Below, in pieces: positions 16,674-24,926 of a stretch of 44,287 bases of DNA. Every line of letters begins with the position of its first letter. Within the stretch, counting starts at the first letter, position 1. Both the position numbers and the translations under genes were made by a program. The notes below the pieces were generated by a model that ran no database searches, was not told the origin of the DNA, and worked only from the letters and a program-made list of their open reading frames with translations. The DNA comes from Physcocola sp002396385 (GTDB lineage: Bacteria > Bacteroidota > Bacteroidia > Bacteroidales > Paludibacteraceae), in contig CAMNDM010000029.1 in the NCBI GenBank assembly GCA_946535435.1, positions 1 to 44,287 of the forward strand, in the 5' to 3' direction.

Positions 16674-16859
16674 AGCATTTCTGTCTTTCTTGTCATTATC
16701 ACTTAATCTTTTTCTTTTGTTTACGACACAGAATCCAGTTCAAATGCTCTTCCCGCTATGTGGTGGCTTTATTCTTTTTTTTGTTGCAAGGTTGTAATTT
16801 GACCATACGAATAGTTATTGTGTTTAGTTTTATTCAAAACATTAAAACACTATAGAGAT

Positions 16860-17936
16860 ATGAAAAAGATTACTTATTTGATGGTTTGTGTACTCGGACT
16901 TGTTTTTGTGGCTTGTCAGCCTGCAGTAAAGTCCGTGGAGTTAGATGCTGACAATGTGACTCTGTCGCTTGATAGTAGCGACGTGCTTCATGCTAAAATC
17001 ACACCGGCTTCTCTTCCCGATTCTATCTTGGTTTGGGAGTCGACCGATACTAGCGTCGTCTGTGTCGATGATGGGGTGATTAGAGGCAAAAAGGTCGGTA
17101 ATGCCGATGTGGTTGTTTGGGCCGACGATCAGTCCGATACCTGCCATGTCTGCGTGAAAGTCAGAGTCGACAGCATTTCGTTGAATGTCAAGTCTGTACG
17201 TATTAAGAGCGGCGGACGTGCCAAACTTAAAGCCCGTGTCTATCCGTCGAATGCGACCGATACACTTATCAATTGGACCAGCAGCGACTCTTCTGTCGCT
17301 ATTGTCTCAAGAGGTGTCGTTCATGCGAAGGAGAAGGGAACGGTCATTATTACGGCTACGGTTGACGGACAAAGTGTCGATTGCCGTGTCTCGGTGGCCA
17401 CCCTTAGGGAATGGCAGACCGAAATGTCGAGACAAGCGCAGAGAAGAGGCGGAAATGTGGGTGGCGCCCTCAGGTTCACTCTTATGTGGAACGACCAACA
17501 GGTCTGGAACCAGGATGACCTCGATGCCCACTGTATTGAGCCTACGGGTAACGAAATAAGTTATAAGAATTTCACCAGCCGGAGCGGTGGCAGACTAGAT
17601 GTTGATAACCGCTGGCCGCATTCCGGTGAGAAAGCGGTGGAAAATATTTCGTGGAACTCGTTGGGCAAACTGAAAAAGGATGGTAAATACCAATTCAGTG
17701 TTCACCGCTATGCCGACCGCCTCGGGAAGGGTGGTTTCCGTGCCGAAATTGAATTCGACGGCCAAGTCTATTCTTATAACTACAATGGCAAGTGGAACAA
17801 GAAAAAGAACTGGCCGGAAATTTCTTGGAATGGCAACCGTTTCCGCAAAGTTGGTTATGTTCCGGTGGCTAATGTGAGGGTCGATGATGAGGGCGACCTC
17901 TATATTGAAAATATTCTGCAACCCGTTAACCAATAG
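16860..17936 (+). CDS. Lipoprotein with two BIG2 domains and a DUF2135-like domain
   Basis: The protein (358 residues from the ATG at 16860) has a lipoprotein signal with lipobox 'VFVAC'. Two bacterial Ig-like (BIG2) domains follow: 'VKSVELDADNVTLSL...WESTDTSVVCVDDGVIRGKKVG' and 'VDSISLNVKSVRIKSGG...WTSSDSSVAIVSRGVVHAKEKG'. The C-terminal half resembles DUF2135/YfaP: 'LRFTLMW', 'DDLDAHCIEPTGNEISY', 'GGRLDVDNRW' and 'GKYQFSVHRYADR' fit the pattern of DLDxHxxxPxG, a GGxLDxD segment and a strand for a hydrated beta-sandwich. Surface display with a ligand-binding role is inferred. A start at 16818 would add 14 residues that spoil the signal peptide. Confidence 0.87.
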   Translation: MKKITYLMVCVLGLVFVACQPAVKSVELDADNVTLSLDSSDVLHAKITPASLPDSILVWESTDTSVVCVDDGVIRGKKVGNADVVVWADDQSDTCHVCVKVRVDSISLNVKSVRIKSGGRAKLKARVYPSNATDTLINWTSSDSSVAIVSRGVVHAKEKGTVIITATVDGQSVDCRVSVATLREWQTEMSRQAQRRGGNVGGALRFTLMWNDQQVWNQDDLDAHCIEPTGNEISYKNFTSRSGGRLDVDNRWPHSGEKAVENISWNSLGKLKKDGKYQFSVHRYADRLGKGGFRAEIEFDGQVYSYNYNGKWNKKKNWPEISWNGNRFRKVGYVPVANVRVDDEGDLYIENILQPVNQ

Positions 17937-17957
17937 GCTTTCTGGTTTGTTTAACTT

Positions 17958-17999
17958 GCAGGTCACCTCTTTTTGCTGAGGGTGGCCTGCTTGTTTTTT
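17958..17999 (+). terminator. Rho-independent terminator of the BIG2 lipoprotein gene
   Basis: GCAGGTCACCTC at 17958..17969 pairs with GAGGGTGGCCTGC at 17978..17990 with one wobble and one bulge, followed by TTGTTTTTT. Confidence 0.85.
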
Positions 18000-18088
18000 C
18001 CCCTCCTTGGTCGGGCGGTTGGACCGATTCTCGGAAGGATCGTGTCTGCCTTTTCTTTTCAATGCATCTCTGTTTCTGCTTTTTTACT

Positions 18089-18096
18089 TACATTTG
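18089..18096 (+). promoter_or_regulatory. -7 promoter element for the PL14-like gene
   Basis: TACATTTG fully matches TAnnTTTG and lies 24 nt before the ATG at 18121. A -33 element is not evident. Confidence 0.5.
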
Positions 18097-18120
18097 TAGT
18101 ATACGTTAAATGATGTGTTT

Positions 18121-20322
18121 ATGCGGTTGCTAAAGTTATATATGTTGGCTGTGCCTTTGTTGTGTGTGTTCGACTCGGCTGCCGAAATGCTTATGGAAAC
18201 CAGTTTCGAGAATGTGGCCGACGGAACTCCTTTCACAAGGGACTTGTGGACGCAACAGGGTTTCCAACCGGCCTCGTGGGACGAGGGCTTGGCCACCCGT
18301 ACCTGCGTGTGCCGTGGCAGCGCTGCGGACGGAATGAACGCCCTCAGGGTGATGTACCCGAAAGATGAATACGGAACCGCACATACCGGGTGTCAGGTCC
18401 CTCTGCTTTTCGACCAACGCAACGAGGCCTATATGAGCTACTATCTAAAGTTCTCCGACAACTTTAGTTGGGGTACGACTTCTTATGGGGGTAAACTGCC
18501 TGGTTTGGCGGGCGGTGCCAGCTGCTCTGGTGGACAGATGTGCGATGGCACTAATGGGTGGTCGGCACGTTTTATGTGGAGGGGTGGTGGTAAATTAATC
18601 CTTTACCTTTACGATATGTTGAAAACGGATAAATATGGTGAAGACCACCAACTCTATTTCCCCGATGGGGCGCCGGTTGTGGCTGTTCCGGGGCAGTGGA
18701 TACACATTGCCGAACGTGTGAAGACAAATTCATCTCCTGACAGTCAGGATGGAGAAGTCCAGGTGTGGGTGAATGGTGTTGAGGTGTTGTTCCTGAAGGG
18801 CCGACAGTTTACCAACAATGGCGAGGAGGTCGACAAACTCTATATTTCTACTTTCCATGGGGGCGATAGCGATGAGTGGTGCCCGACCGACACGTGCTTC
18901 ACCTTTTTCGACGATATCTGTATTGGCACCGACTATAATGACGTCCGCTTCCCCGACTGCCGGAAACCCGACTTGGGACCCGACCAAACTTTGTGCAATG
19001 CACAGGGTAGTGTCGTCCTTGGTTCTTTTGATTCTGATTGCGGGTACAGCCTGACGTGGTTCGATAACAAGGGAAAACTGGCAGAAGGAGTGTCTTTAAT
19101 GGTTGACTCGCCTGGTGTTTATATGGTTTTGGCCGATAGTGGCCGTTGTTCGTTGACCGATACCATTGTGGTTTCCGACAAATTGGTTCCTAAGCTTGGC
19201 AGCGACAAGCACATCTGCCATTCGTCGTTCGTTAAACTCGATTGTGGAATTGGTAACATTGACGGGCTTGTTTTCTCGTGGAAAAAAGACGGGGTCGCTC
19301 TCGATGGCGAAAATGGCCCGGCTGTCTTTGTTAAAGATGCTGGAATGTATACTGTTTCTGTTGCTTCCGACTGGTGCGCGTCGGCTGAAAGCAGTGTGAG
19401 TGTCTCGTCTGGTTTGTTGCCGGTTGGCGATGTGGCTGTGCCTGACGATGGTGTGGCTCTGTTTGAGGTGATGGCCCCGGGCAATTACATTTGGACCGAT
19501 GCCAACGGCAACACGCTCGCTCTCGGAAATCCGGCTGCATTCATACCTCCCAAATCTGATGATTATATATATGTGTCTGACGCCGACGCATTTGAGGGGA
19601 ATGTCGGGAAAAGGGGGTTGACCGAAAACGCTTGGACAAGAAGTAACTTCGATACTGAATTTATGCGTTTCAACGTGCTCCGTGACTTGGTCATCGACTC
19701 TCTTTCTATTTATCCGACTAAAGAACTCGATGCGACCATCAGTATCACCGACGATGCGACCAACGAAGTGGTCTTCTGCCAAACGTATGCTAATTTGCCT
19801 GGGGGTGGCGAACAACGGCTACCACTTGGCGCATCTCTCCCCAAAGGCAGTTACCACATTGATGCCAGGGGAACTACGGCTCCACTTTATCATTCGCATT
19901 CCGATGCCGATATCAAATTTCCATACACTGTCGACGGCCTTATTGAACTAAACGGCTGTAATGTAGAGTGGATTAACAACAAGGGATGGTACCTTTTCTT
20001 CTATAATTGGCACGTTAGTGCTGGCAACCATTGTGCCCCTACTCCTGTCGCGTTGAACAGGATGCCTACAAGTGCCCCTGTGCTGCTTGCTGGTTCCAAA
20101 CCGTTCGAAGTGGACAGGGCGGGTAACACTTTGTTTATAAACGGACTTGATGAAGGGTGCTCCGTTTCTCTTTTCAATGCTGACGGACGTTTGGTCGCAA
20201 AAAAGAAAGCTTACTCCGATTGGGTCTCATTCTCTACCGAATGCCTTCCAAAAGGTGTTTATTTTCTTCGGGTTAAGAACCGTACTGAAGTTGTAAGGCA
20301 GCAAAAAATTGCGATTCGGTAA
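18121..20322 (+). CDS. PL14-like polysaccharide lyase with Ig-like repeats and T9SS tail
   Basis: The 733-residue protein has a signal peptide (about 1-22) and a beta-jelly-roll domain (about 25-275) resembling polysaccharide lyase family 14: 'YMSYYLKFSDNFSW', the signature 'GGKLPGLAGG' near residue 123, 'WSARFMWRGGGKL', 'GQWIHIAERV', 'GEVQVWVNGVE' and the closing 'FFDDICIGT'. PL14 members cleave alginate or glucuronan by beta-elimination; the substrate here is not known. Two Ig-like repeats follow, each opening with a 'LG-x-D-x-x-x-C' motif (about 283-350 and 350-420). Next come an uncharacterised beta-rich region (about 430-650) and a T9SS sorting domain ('LFINGLDEGCSVSLFNADGRLV', shown as LFINGLDEG then VSLFNADGRLV, and 'LPKGVYFLRV'). 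A GTG at 18115 could add two residues. Confidence 0.88.
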   Translation: MRLLKLYMLAVPLLCVFDSAAEMLMETSFENVADGTPFTRDLWTQQGFQPASWDEGLATRTCVCRGSAADGMNALRVMYPKDEYGTAHTGCQVPLLFDQRNEAYMSYYLKFSDNFSWGTTSYGGKLPGLAGGASCSGGQMCDGTNGWSARFMWRGGGKLILYLYDMLKTDKYGEDHQLYFPDGAPVVAVPGQWIHIAERVKTNSSPDSQDGEVQVWVNGVEVLFLKGRQFTNNGEEVDKLYISTFHGGDSDEWCPTDTCFTFFDDICIGTDYNDVRFPDCRKPDLGPDQTLCNAQGSVVLGSFDSDCGYSLTWFDNKGKLAEGVSLMVDSPGVYMVLADSGRCSLTDTIVVSDKLVPKLGSDKHICHSSFVKLDCGIGNIDGLVFSWKKDGVALDGENGPAVFVKDAGMYTVSVASDWCASAESSVSVSSGLLPVGDVAVPDDGVALFEVMAPGNYIWTDANGNTLALGNPAAFIPPKSDDYIYVSDADAFEGNVGKRGLTENAWTRSNFDTEFMRFNVLRDLVIDSLSIYPTKELDATISITDDATNEVVFCQTYANLPGGGEQRLPLGASLPKGSYHIDARGTTAPLYHSHSDADIKFPYTVDGLIELNGCNVEWINNKGWYLFFYNWHVSAGNHCAPTPVALNRMPTSAPVLLAGSKPFEVDRAGNTLFINGLDEGCSVSLFNADGRLVAKKKAYSDWVSFSTECLPKGVYFLRVKNRTEVVRQQKIAIR

Positions 20323-20452
20323 GCGGGGAACCGTCTGACAACGGTATGAAATCGGATAACTGCAATATTTTTCTCTGCTTTTATTGCGGTTTATGCACAG
20401 TTTTTGCATAGCGTGTTTGTGATGCCGGTTCTGGCGTTTTGTTGATTAGCTT

Positions 20453-20926
20453 ATGAAGGTGGTCCTCTTGACAGTTGGTAAAACCAACGATGCCAATTTT
20501 ATCAAAGCCATTTCTGAATACCAGAAAAGGCTGAAGTTCTATATCCCTTTCGAAATCGTTGAATTGCCAGAACTTAAAAACAACCGCAATCTTTCCGAGG
20601 CCCAGCAGAAATTGCAAGAGGGTGTTTCTATTCTTGCGTCTCTCGATGCCTCCGATTCTGTTGTTTTGCTCGATGACAAGGGTAGCGAGTATACTTCTGT
20701 CCAATTCTCACAGTTTATGCAGCGTTCTATGGCTTCGGGATCCAAACGGCTCGTTTTTGTTGTGGGTGGCCCATACGGTTTCTCCCAGGCGGTTTACGAC
20801 CGGGCCAACGGGAAGGTGTCCCTCTCTCGGATGACTTTCTCTCACCAGATGGTAAGGCTTGTGTTTGTTGAACAGCTTTACAGGGCGATGACCATTCTGC
20901 GCGGAGAACCCTACCACCACGAATAA
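20453..20926 (+). CDS. rlmH: 23S rRNA pseudouridine-1915 N3-methyltransferase
   Basis: RlmH methylates N3 of pseudouridine 1915 in helix 69 of 23S rRNA using SAM, acting on 70S ribosomes. The 157-residue protein is normal length and shows the SPOUT trefoil-knot motifs: 'LLTVGKT', 'VVLLDDKGSEYTSVQFSQF', 'LVFVVGGPYGF' and the C-terminal 'SLSRMTFSHQMVRLVFVEQLYRA' (read as SLSRMTFSHQ then MVRLVFVEQLYRA) and 'RGEPYHHE'. The large sensor kinase gene follows 15 nt later, so the two may be co-transcribed. Confidence 0.98.
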   Translation: MKVVLLTVGKTNDANFIKAISEYQKRLKFYIPFEIVELPELKNNRNLSEAQQKLQEGVSILASLDASDSVVLLDDKGSEYTSVQFSQFMQRSMASGSKRLVFVVGGPYGFSQAVYDRANGKVSLSRMTFSHQMVRLVFVEQLYRAMTILRGEPYHHE

Positions 20927-20941
20927 TTCTGAATACGGTTT

Positions 20942-23900
20942 ATGAATTTTTCCGATATATCCAATTCCTCTTTGCTTTCCGACCACCGGTTGCGCTGGCT
21001 GGTGCTTATGTTTTTGCTCGCACTGTGCTTGGCAGGAGGAGCTAATTATGCCTATTACCGTTGCCCGCTCGACAATGCGGGTGTTGATGTGTTTACCAAG
21101 GAACTTCACCGCCGTGAGGCGGTTGCTAACACAATGCTCGACTATGTTGTCGGCAGTGTAGCAAAGGGTGGGCTGAATTCGGTTATGCACGATATGTACC
21201 TGTACGGTGAATCGGAAAAAAATGATATCGCTATCTTTATTGTCAAAGGCGATTCGCTTTGTTACTGGTCTAGCAACTCGGTCGATTTGCGTTCGGCGGG
21301 CGAAATCCCTTTTTCTCCACTTTTTTTCAGCATTACGCACAACTCCTATTGTATAGGCGTGCAGCGGGCCGATGCCCAGTTCCGCTATGTGGCGTTCGTC
21401 AAGTTCCGGCAGAAATCGTTTGCCGGGCTCTCGGTCGGCGTTAATCCGTTTGTTAAAGGGTTTAATTTGCCCAGTAATACGCAGATTGTAGACCGGTCGA
21501 CTCCCGGGGTCGTCGAAATTAAATCAGAACGTGGTACTTATCTGTTCTCTTTGCAAATCAATTCCAAGTATGTCAATAACAATCTCTATTTGTGGCTGAC
21601 CATCGCATTCTCGGTGATGACGCTCTTCTTGCTGTTCCTGATTAACTATGCGTTGGCCAACAAACTCAAGAACAATCTTGTCCAAAAAAGGGTGGTGGGG
21701 TGTTTTGCCACTGCCTCTGTTTTGTTTGTTTCATTGCTGGCCTTTGTCGGATGGCCCGAATCGTTATTCTCAAATGCCTTTTTCTCGCATAAATACTATA
21801 CTTCTGCCTTTGCTGCCTCGTTAGGACATTTGGTGGTCTATACCGCAAATGTGTTCCTTTTTGTTTACGTGTTGCGAAAGTTCTTCCTTCCTGTCAGGGT
21901 GGAGTGGATCGGGCAAATCCCTAAGTGGGGACGTGTGCTGATGGCGCAGCTGCTAGCGGCTTTGGTCTTTTTGGCGGCCTATTTGCTAACTGTTCATCTG
22001 GTCTATAATTCCGCTATCGATGTCGCCACTTCGTTTGTGCAAGATATCTCGCTAATCTCAGTCCTCGGCCTCTTCCTGATTATTCCGTGGTTTTACTTCA
22101 CTTTCTATGTGGCGGGCCTGTTGGCTTATGCCTATGCTTCGAAGGCCGATGCACACGATGTCTTTTATCCGCGTGCGGTAATCACTGTTCTCGGGTTGGT
22201 GCTGGCGGTTGTTTGTGGGGGGGCTGCTGCTCATTTTATTGCTTGGGGAGGTTTTACTCTGGCCTCTATCCTGATGGAGTCGAACTGCATCTACAATCGG
22301 AAACGGACGCTCTTTTATGTGGTTGTGTTGGCCTTCATCATTATCAATGTTACGGTTTCTGTCTGCTACATCCACTGCATTGACCGTAATTCTGAGCGTT
22401 ATGCCAATCTCGCTGAAAAACTGACCGACAACCGCGAACTCTTGCATTCTGCCGAAGACGAGACCTTTATGCTCGACAACGGCAACCTTATAATGAAAGA
22501 CAAGACTTTCCGCAGGCTTATGACCGACTCTTCACTTTCGAGGGTCGAGAATGTGGAGCGCTACTTGCTCGATGCCTATTTTAGCGGAATTGGCAATAAA
22601 TACGAGTTCGATGTGCAGGTGCATCCGGTCGGGCAGCCTTTCATGGTGCGCTCTAGCGACTTCGAGAACAGCATCAGGTGCCAGCCTTCTTTCTTTTTCA
22701 GGTCTTGCGCTTCTGTCTCCGATTCCAAACTGCTGTTCCTCTGCCTCCGGCCTGACCTGCCGCTGGCTTATGCCTGTGTTTTCCCTTACAAGAACAACGT
22801 GGCATACGTCTTCCTCTATCCACGCCTTTTCGTGTACCGGAAAGATTTGGATGTCGATGTCCCTACTCCTTTCCATTCTTCTTACTCTTATTCCGACTAT
22901 ACCGACGTGTCGGTTGCCAAGTACTATAATTATGAGATCCTGTTCGTGGAGGGTAAGTATCACTATCCGAATACTTCTTCTTGGATTCCGAATGTTAATA
23001 AACGCAATTTCCATATCTATAAGAACGATTGTACGCACTATGTCTCGCGTATCTCTGACCAAGATGGCTATATTGTGGTTACAAAAATGGAACGTCGTAG
23101 TTATAACTACTTCATTTTCGTCTCGTACCTCAGTGCCATTTTCGCGTTCGTGGTCTTGGTCTACAGCCTTTATTGGTGGATGATGCGGCGAAGGCGAAGG
23201 GCATCCGGCTCCATTCTTACACGTATGCAGTTCTGGCTGTTGGGACCGTTGTTCTCGGCTTTTGTTATTCTTGCGGTCATCAGCATGTTCTTCTTTACCG
23301 ACCAGTACCGCAACAAGTCTATCACTACTATGAGCGAACAGGCCAACTCTATTGAACGTGACTTGCAGCAGAAAATAGGTTTCTCGTCGTCGTTGCACAA
23401 TGTCGACTATAAGCGGTTGTCGCAAGATTTGAAGGACCTTTCGAACCTTTTCAGTACCGATATCCTTCTCTACGATGCGGCTGGAAGGCAGGTGGCGTCG
23501 TCGCGTACCACCATTATCAACGAGCGCTACCGCTTCGATAGGCTTATGTATCCGATTCCGATCTTTACGCGGCAGGCCGACTATTTCCGTGAAGCTAAAT
23601 TCGGTCCTTACCAGTTCTTCTCGTACTATACTTATCTGTATAACCAGCGGCACCAGTTGGTCGGGTACGTCAATGTGCGTTCCTTCTCCAGTGCCGAACA
23701 GATGCGTAACGAGGTGTTCAACATGCTGGTCGTTCTCATCGATGTATATATGGTTATCGTGCTGCTCACCATCATTATTACCTGGGTCATCAGCCGCATG
23801 ATGGTTAAGCCGGTTGAACTGCTGGCCGACCAGTTCAAGCGCATCAAACTGACTGGGTCGAACACGAAGGTCGAATATGCCGACAACGACGAGTTGGGTA

Positions 23901-24691
23901 CGCTTGTGCAACAATATAACATCATGGTCGACAAGTTGCAACTCTCTGCCGAACAGTTGGCCCAGAGCCAGCGTGAGTTGGCTTGGCGCGACATGGCACG
24001 GCGCATTGCCCACGAAATCAAGAATCCGCTCACTCCTATGAAACTGAGTGTGCAAATGGCGCAGATGAAACAACAGCGCGACCCTGACAATTTTGCCGAA
24101 TACTTCGACCGCACCTCTAAACTCCTTATCGAGCAAATCGATAATCTTTCCCGCATTGCTTCCGAGTTCTCCACTTTCGCGAAAACGACGGTCACCGTGC
24201 GCGAACAGGTCGACCTTGCCGCTAAGGTCCGTTCCGTGGTCGCCTTGTTCGAGAACAACCCCGAGGGGGTTCGTTTCGAACTCGATATGCACGGCATTGA
24301 GGAGGCTATGGTTTGGAGCGACAACAAACAGATTCTGCAAGTGTTCAACAACCTTTTCCGAAATGCCATTCAAGCGGTTCCAGAAGGCGTTGAGGGACTT
24401 GTAAAGGTCGATTTCCAGTTGAACGACGAGGCGACCATTATTTCCATCGCCGACAATGGATGCGGTATTCCAGAGGAAAACCTGCAAACCATATTCCAAC
24501 CTAATTTTACCACTAAAACCAGTGGCATGGGGCTGGGACTGTCTATTGTGAAAACAATCGTAAATCTGGCCAATGGTGAGATTTGGGTCGATAGTAAGGT
24601 CGGGGTCGGAACCACTTTCTTTATCCGTATTCCACTCGTGAAACCGGGCGAGAAGGCGGAAGATGTTCAGCCGACTGTTGCTCAGTCTTAA
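20942..24691 (+). CDS. NtrY-like sensor histidine kinase with large membrane N-terminus
   Basis: The 1249-residue protein is a membrane histidine kinase. After an N-terminal helix and a periplasmic segment come about seven clustered helices (about residues 215-480), a second large extracytoplasmic region (about 490-715), two more helices, a third sensory segment and a final helix near 920-950. HAMP follows ('MMVKPVELLADQFKRIK'), then HisKA with 'MARRIAHEIKNPLTPMKLS' (His1024 is the expected phosphorylation site), and HATPase with an N box ('NNLFRNAIQAVPEG'), 'IADNGCGIPEEN' and 'GMGLGLSIVK' (about 1195-1204). The HExxNPLTPxxL type and HAMP arrangement resemble NtrY. The partner regulator, perhaps an NtrC/NtrX-like sigma-54 activator, is not in the window. 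The stimulus is unknown. Confidence 0.94.
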   Translation: MNFSDISNSSLLSDHRLRWLVLMFLLALCLAGGANYAYYRCPLDNAGVDVFTKELHRREAVANTMLDYVVGSVAKGGLNSVMHDMYLYGESEKNDIAIFIVKGDSLCYWSSNSVDLRSAGEIPFSPLFFSITHNSYCIGVQRADAQFRYVAFVKFRQKSFAGLSVGVNPFVKGFNLPSNTQIVDRSTPGVVEIKSERGTYLFSLQINSKYVNNNLYLWLTIAFSVMTLFLLFLINYALANKLKNNLVQKRVVGCFATASVLFVSLLAFVGWPESLFSNAFFSHKYYTSAFAASLGHLVVYTANVFLFVYVLRKFFLPVRVEWIGQIPKWGRVLMAQLLAALVFLAAYLLTVHLVYNSAIDVATSFVQDISLISVLGLFLIIPWFYFTFYVAGLLAYAYASKADAHDVFYPRAVITVLGLVLAVVCGGAAAHFIAWGGFTLASILMESNCIYNRKRTLFYVVVLAFIIINVTVSVCYIHCIDRNSERYANLAEKLTDNRELLHSAEDETFMLDNGNLIMKDKTFRRLMTDSSLSRVENVERYLLDAYFSGIGNKYEFDVQVHPVGQPFMVRSSDFENSIRCQPSFFFRSCASVSDSKLLFLCLRPDLPLAYACVFPYKNNVAYVFLYPRLFVYRKDLDVDVPTPFHSSYSYSDYTDVSVAKYYNYEILFVEGKYHYPNTSSWIPNVNKRNFHIYKNDCTHYVSRISDQDGYIVVTKMERRSYNYFIFVSYLSAIFAFVVLVYSLYWWMMRRRRRASGSILTRMQFWLLGPLFSAFVILAVISMFFFTDQYRNKSITTMSEQANSIERDLQQKIGFSSSLHNVDYKRLSQDLKDLSNLFSTDILLYDAAGRQVASSRTTIINERYRFDRLMYPIPIFTRQADYFREAKFGPYQFFSYYTYLYNQRHQLVGYVNVRSFSSAEQMRNEVFNMLVVLIDVYMVIVLLTIIITWVISRMMVKPVELLADQFKRIKLTGSNTKVEYADNDELGTLVQQYNIMVDKLQLSAEQLAQSQRELAWRDMARRIAHEIKNPLTPMKLSVQMAQMKQQRDPDNFAEYFDRTSKLLIEQIDNLSRIASEFSTFAKTTVTVREQVDLAAKVRSVVALFENNPEGVRFELDMHGIEEAMVWSDNKQILQVFNNLFRNAIQAVPEGVEGLVKVDFQLNDEATIISIADNGCGIPEENLQTIFQPNFTTKTSGMGLGLSIVKTIVNLANGEIWVDSKVGVGTTFFIRIPLVKPGEKAEDVQPTVAQS

Positions 24692-24708
24692 TCGTTTTAC
24701 TATCTTTG
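24678..24708 (+). promoter_or_regulatory. Candidate promoter upstream of the GH5 gene
   Basis: TTG at 24678..24680, a 20-nt spacer and TATCTTTG at 24701..24708 match the Bacteroidetes -33/-7 promoter. It starts inside the end of the kinase gene and would give a leader of about 210 nt before the ATG at 24927, in which no other feature was recognised. Confidence 0.5.
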
Positions 24709-24926
24709 CATACATTAAGTAATGTGTTGATAAAAAACCGTGTTGTGGTTGTTTTGACATCGTTTTTTTATTGATTGAGCCGGTTTAAATGAACGGATAA
24801 TCTTGTTATGGCGCAATATCGCCTTTGTGTTGTTAGTTTGAGTTTGGCGTGGGCGCATAACGTGTTGTTTCTGACGTGAAACGGCTTGTCAGATTGCTTT
24901 AGGACAATTTATTTTATATTTAATAC

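Noticed and set aside
22532..24760. A 742-codon open frame antisense to the sensor kinase gene
   Set aside because: It mirrors the codon bias of the kinase, has no recognisable domain, and its Arg/His/Val-rich composition is typical of an antisense frame. The kinase frame has complete family motifs.
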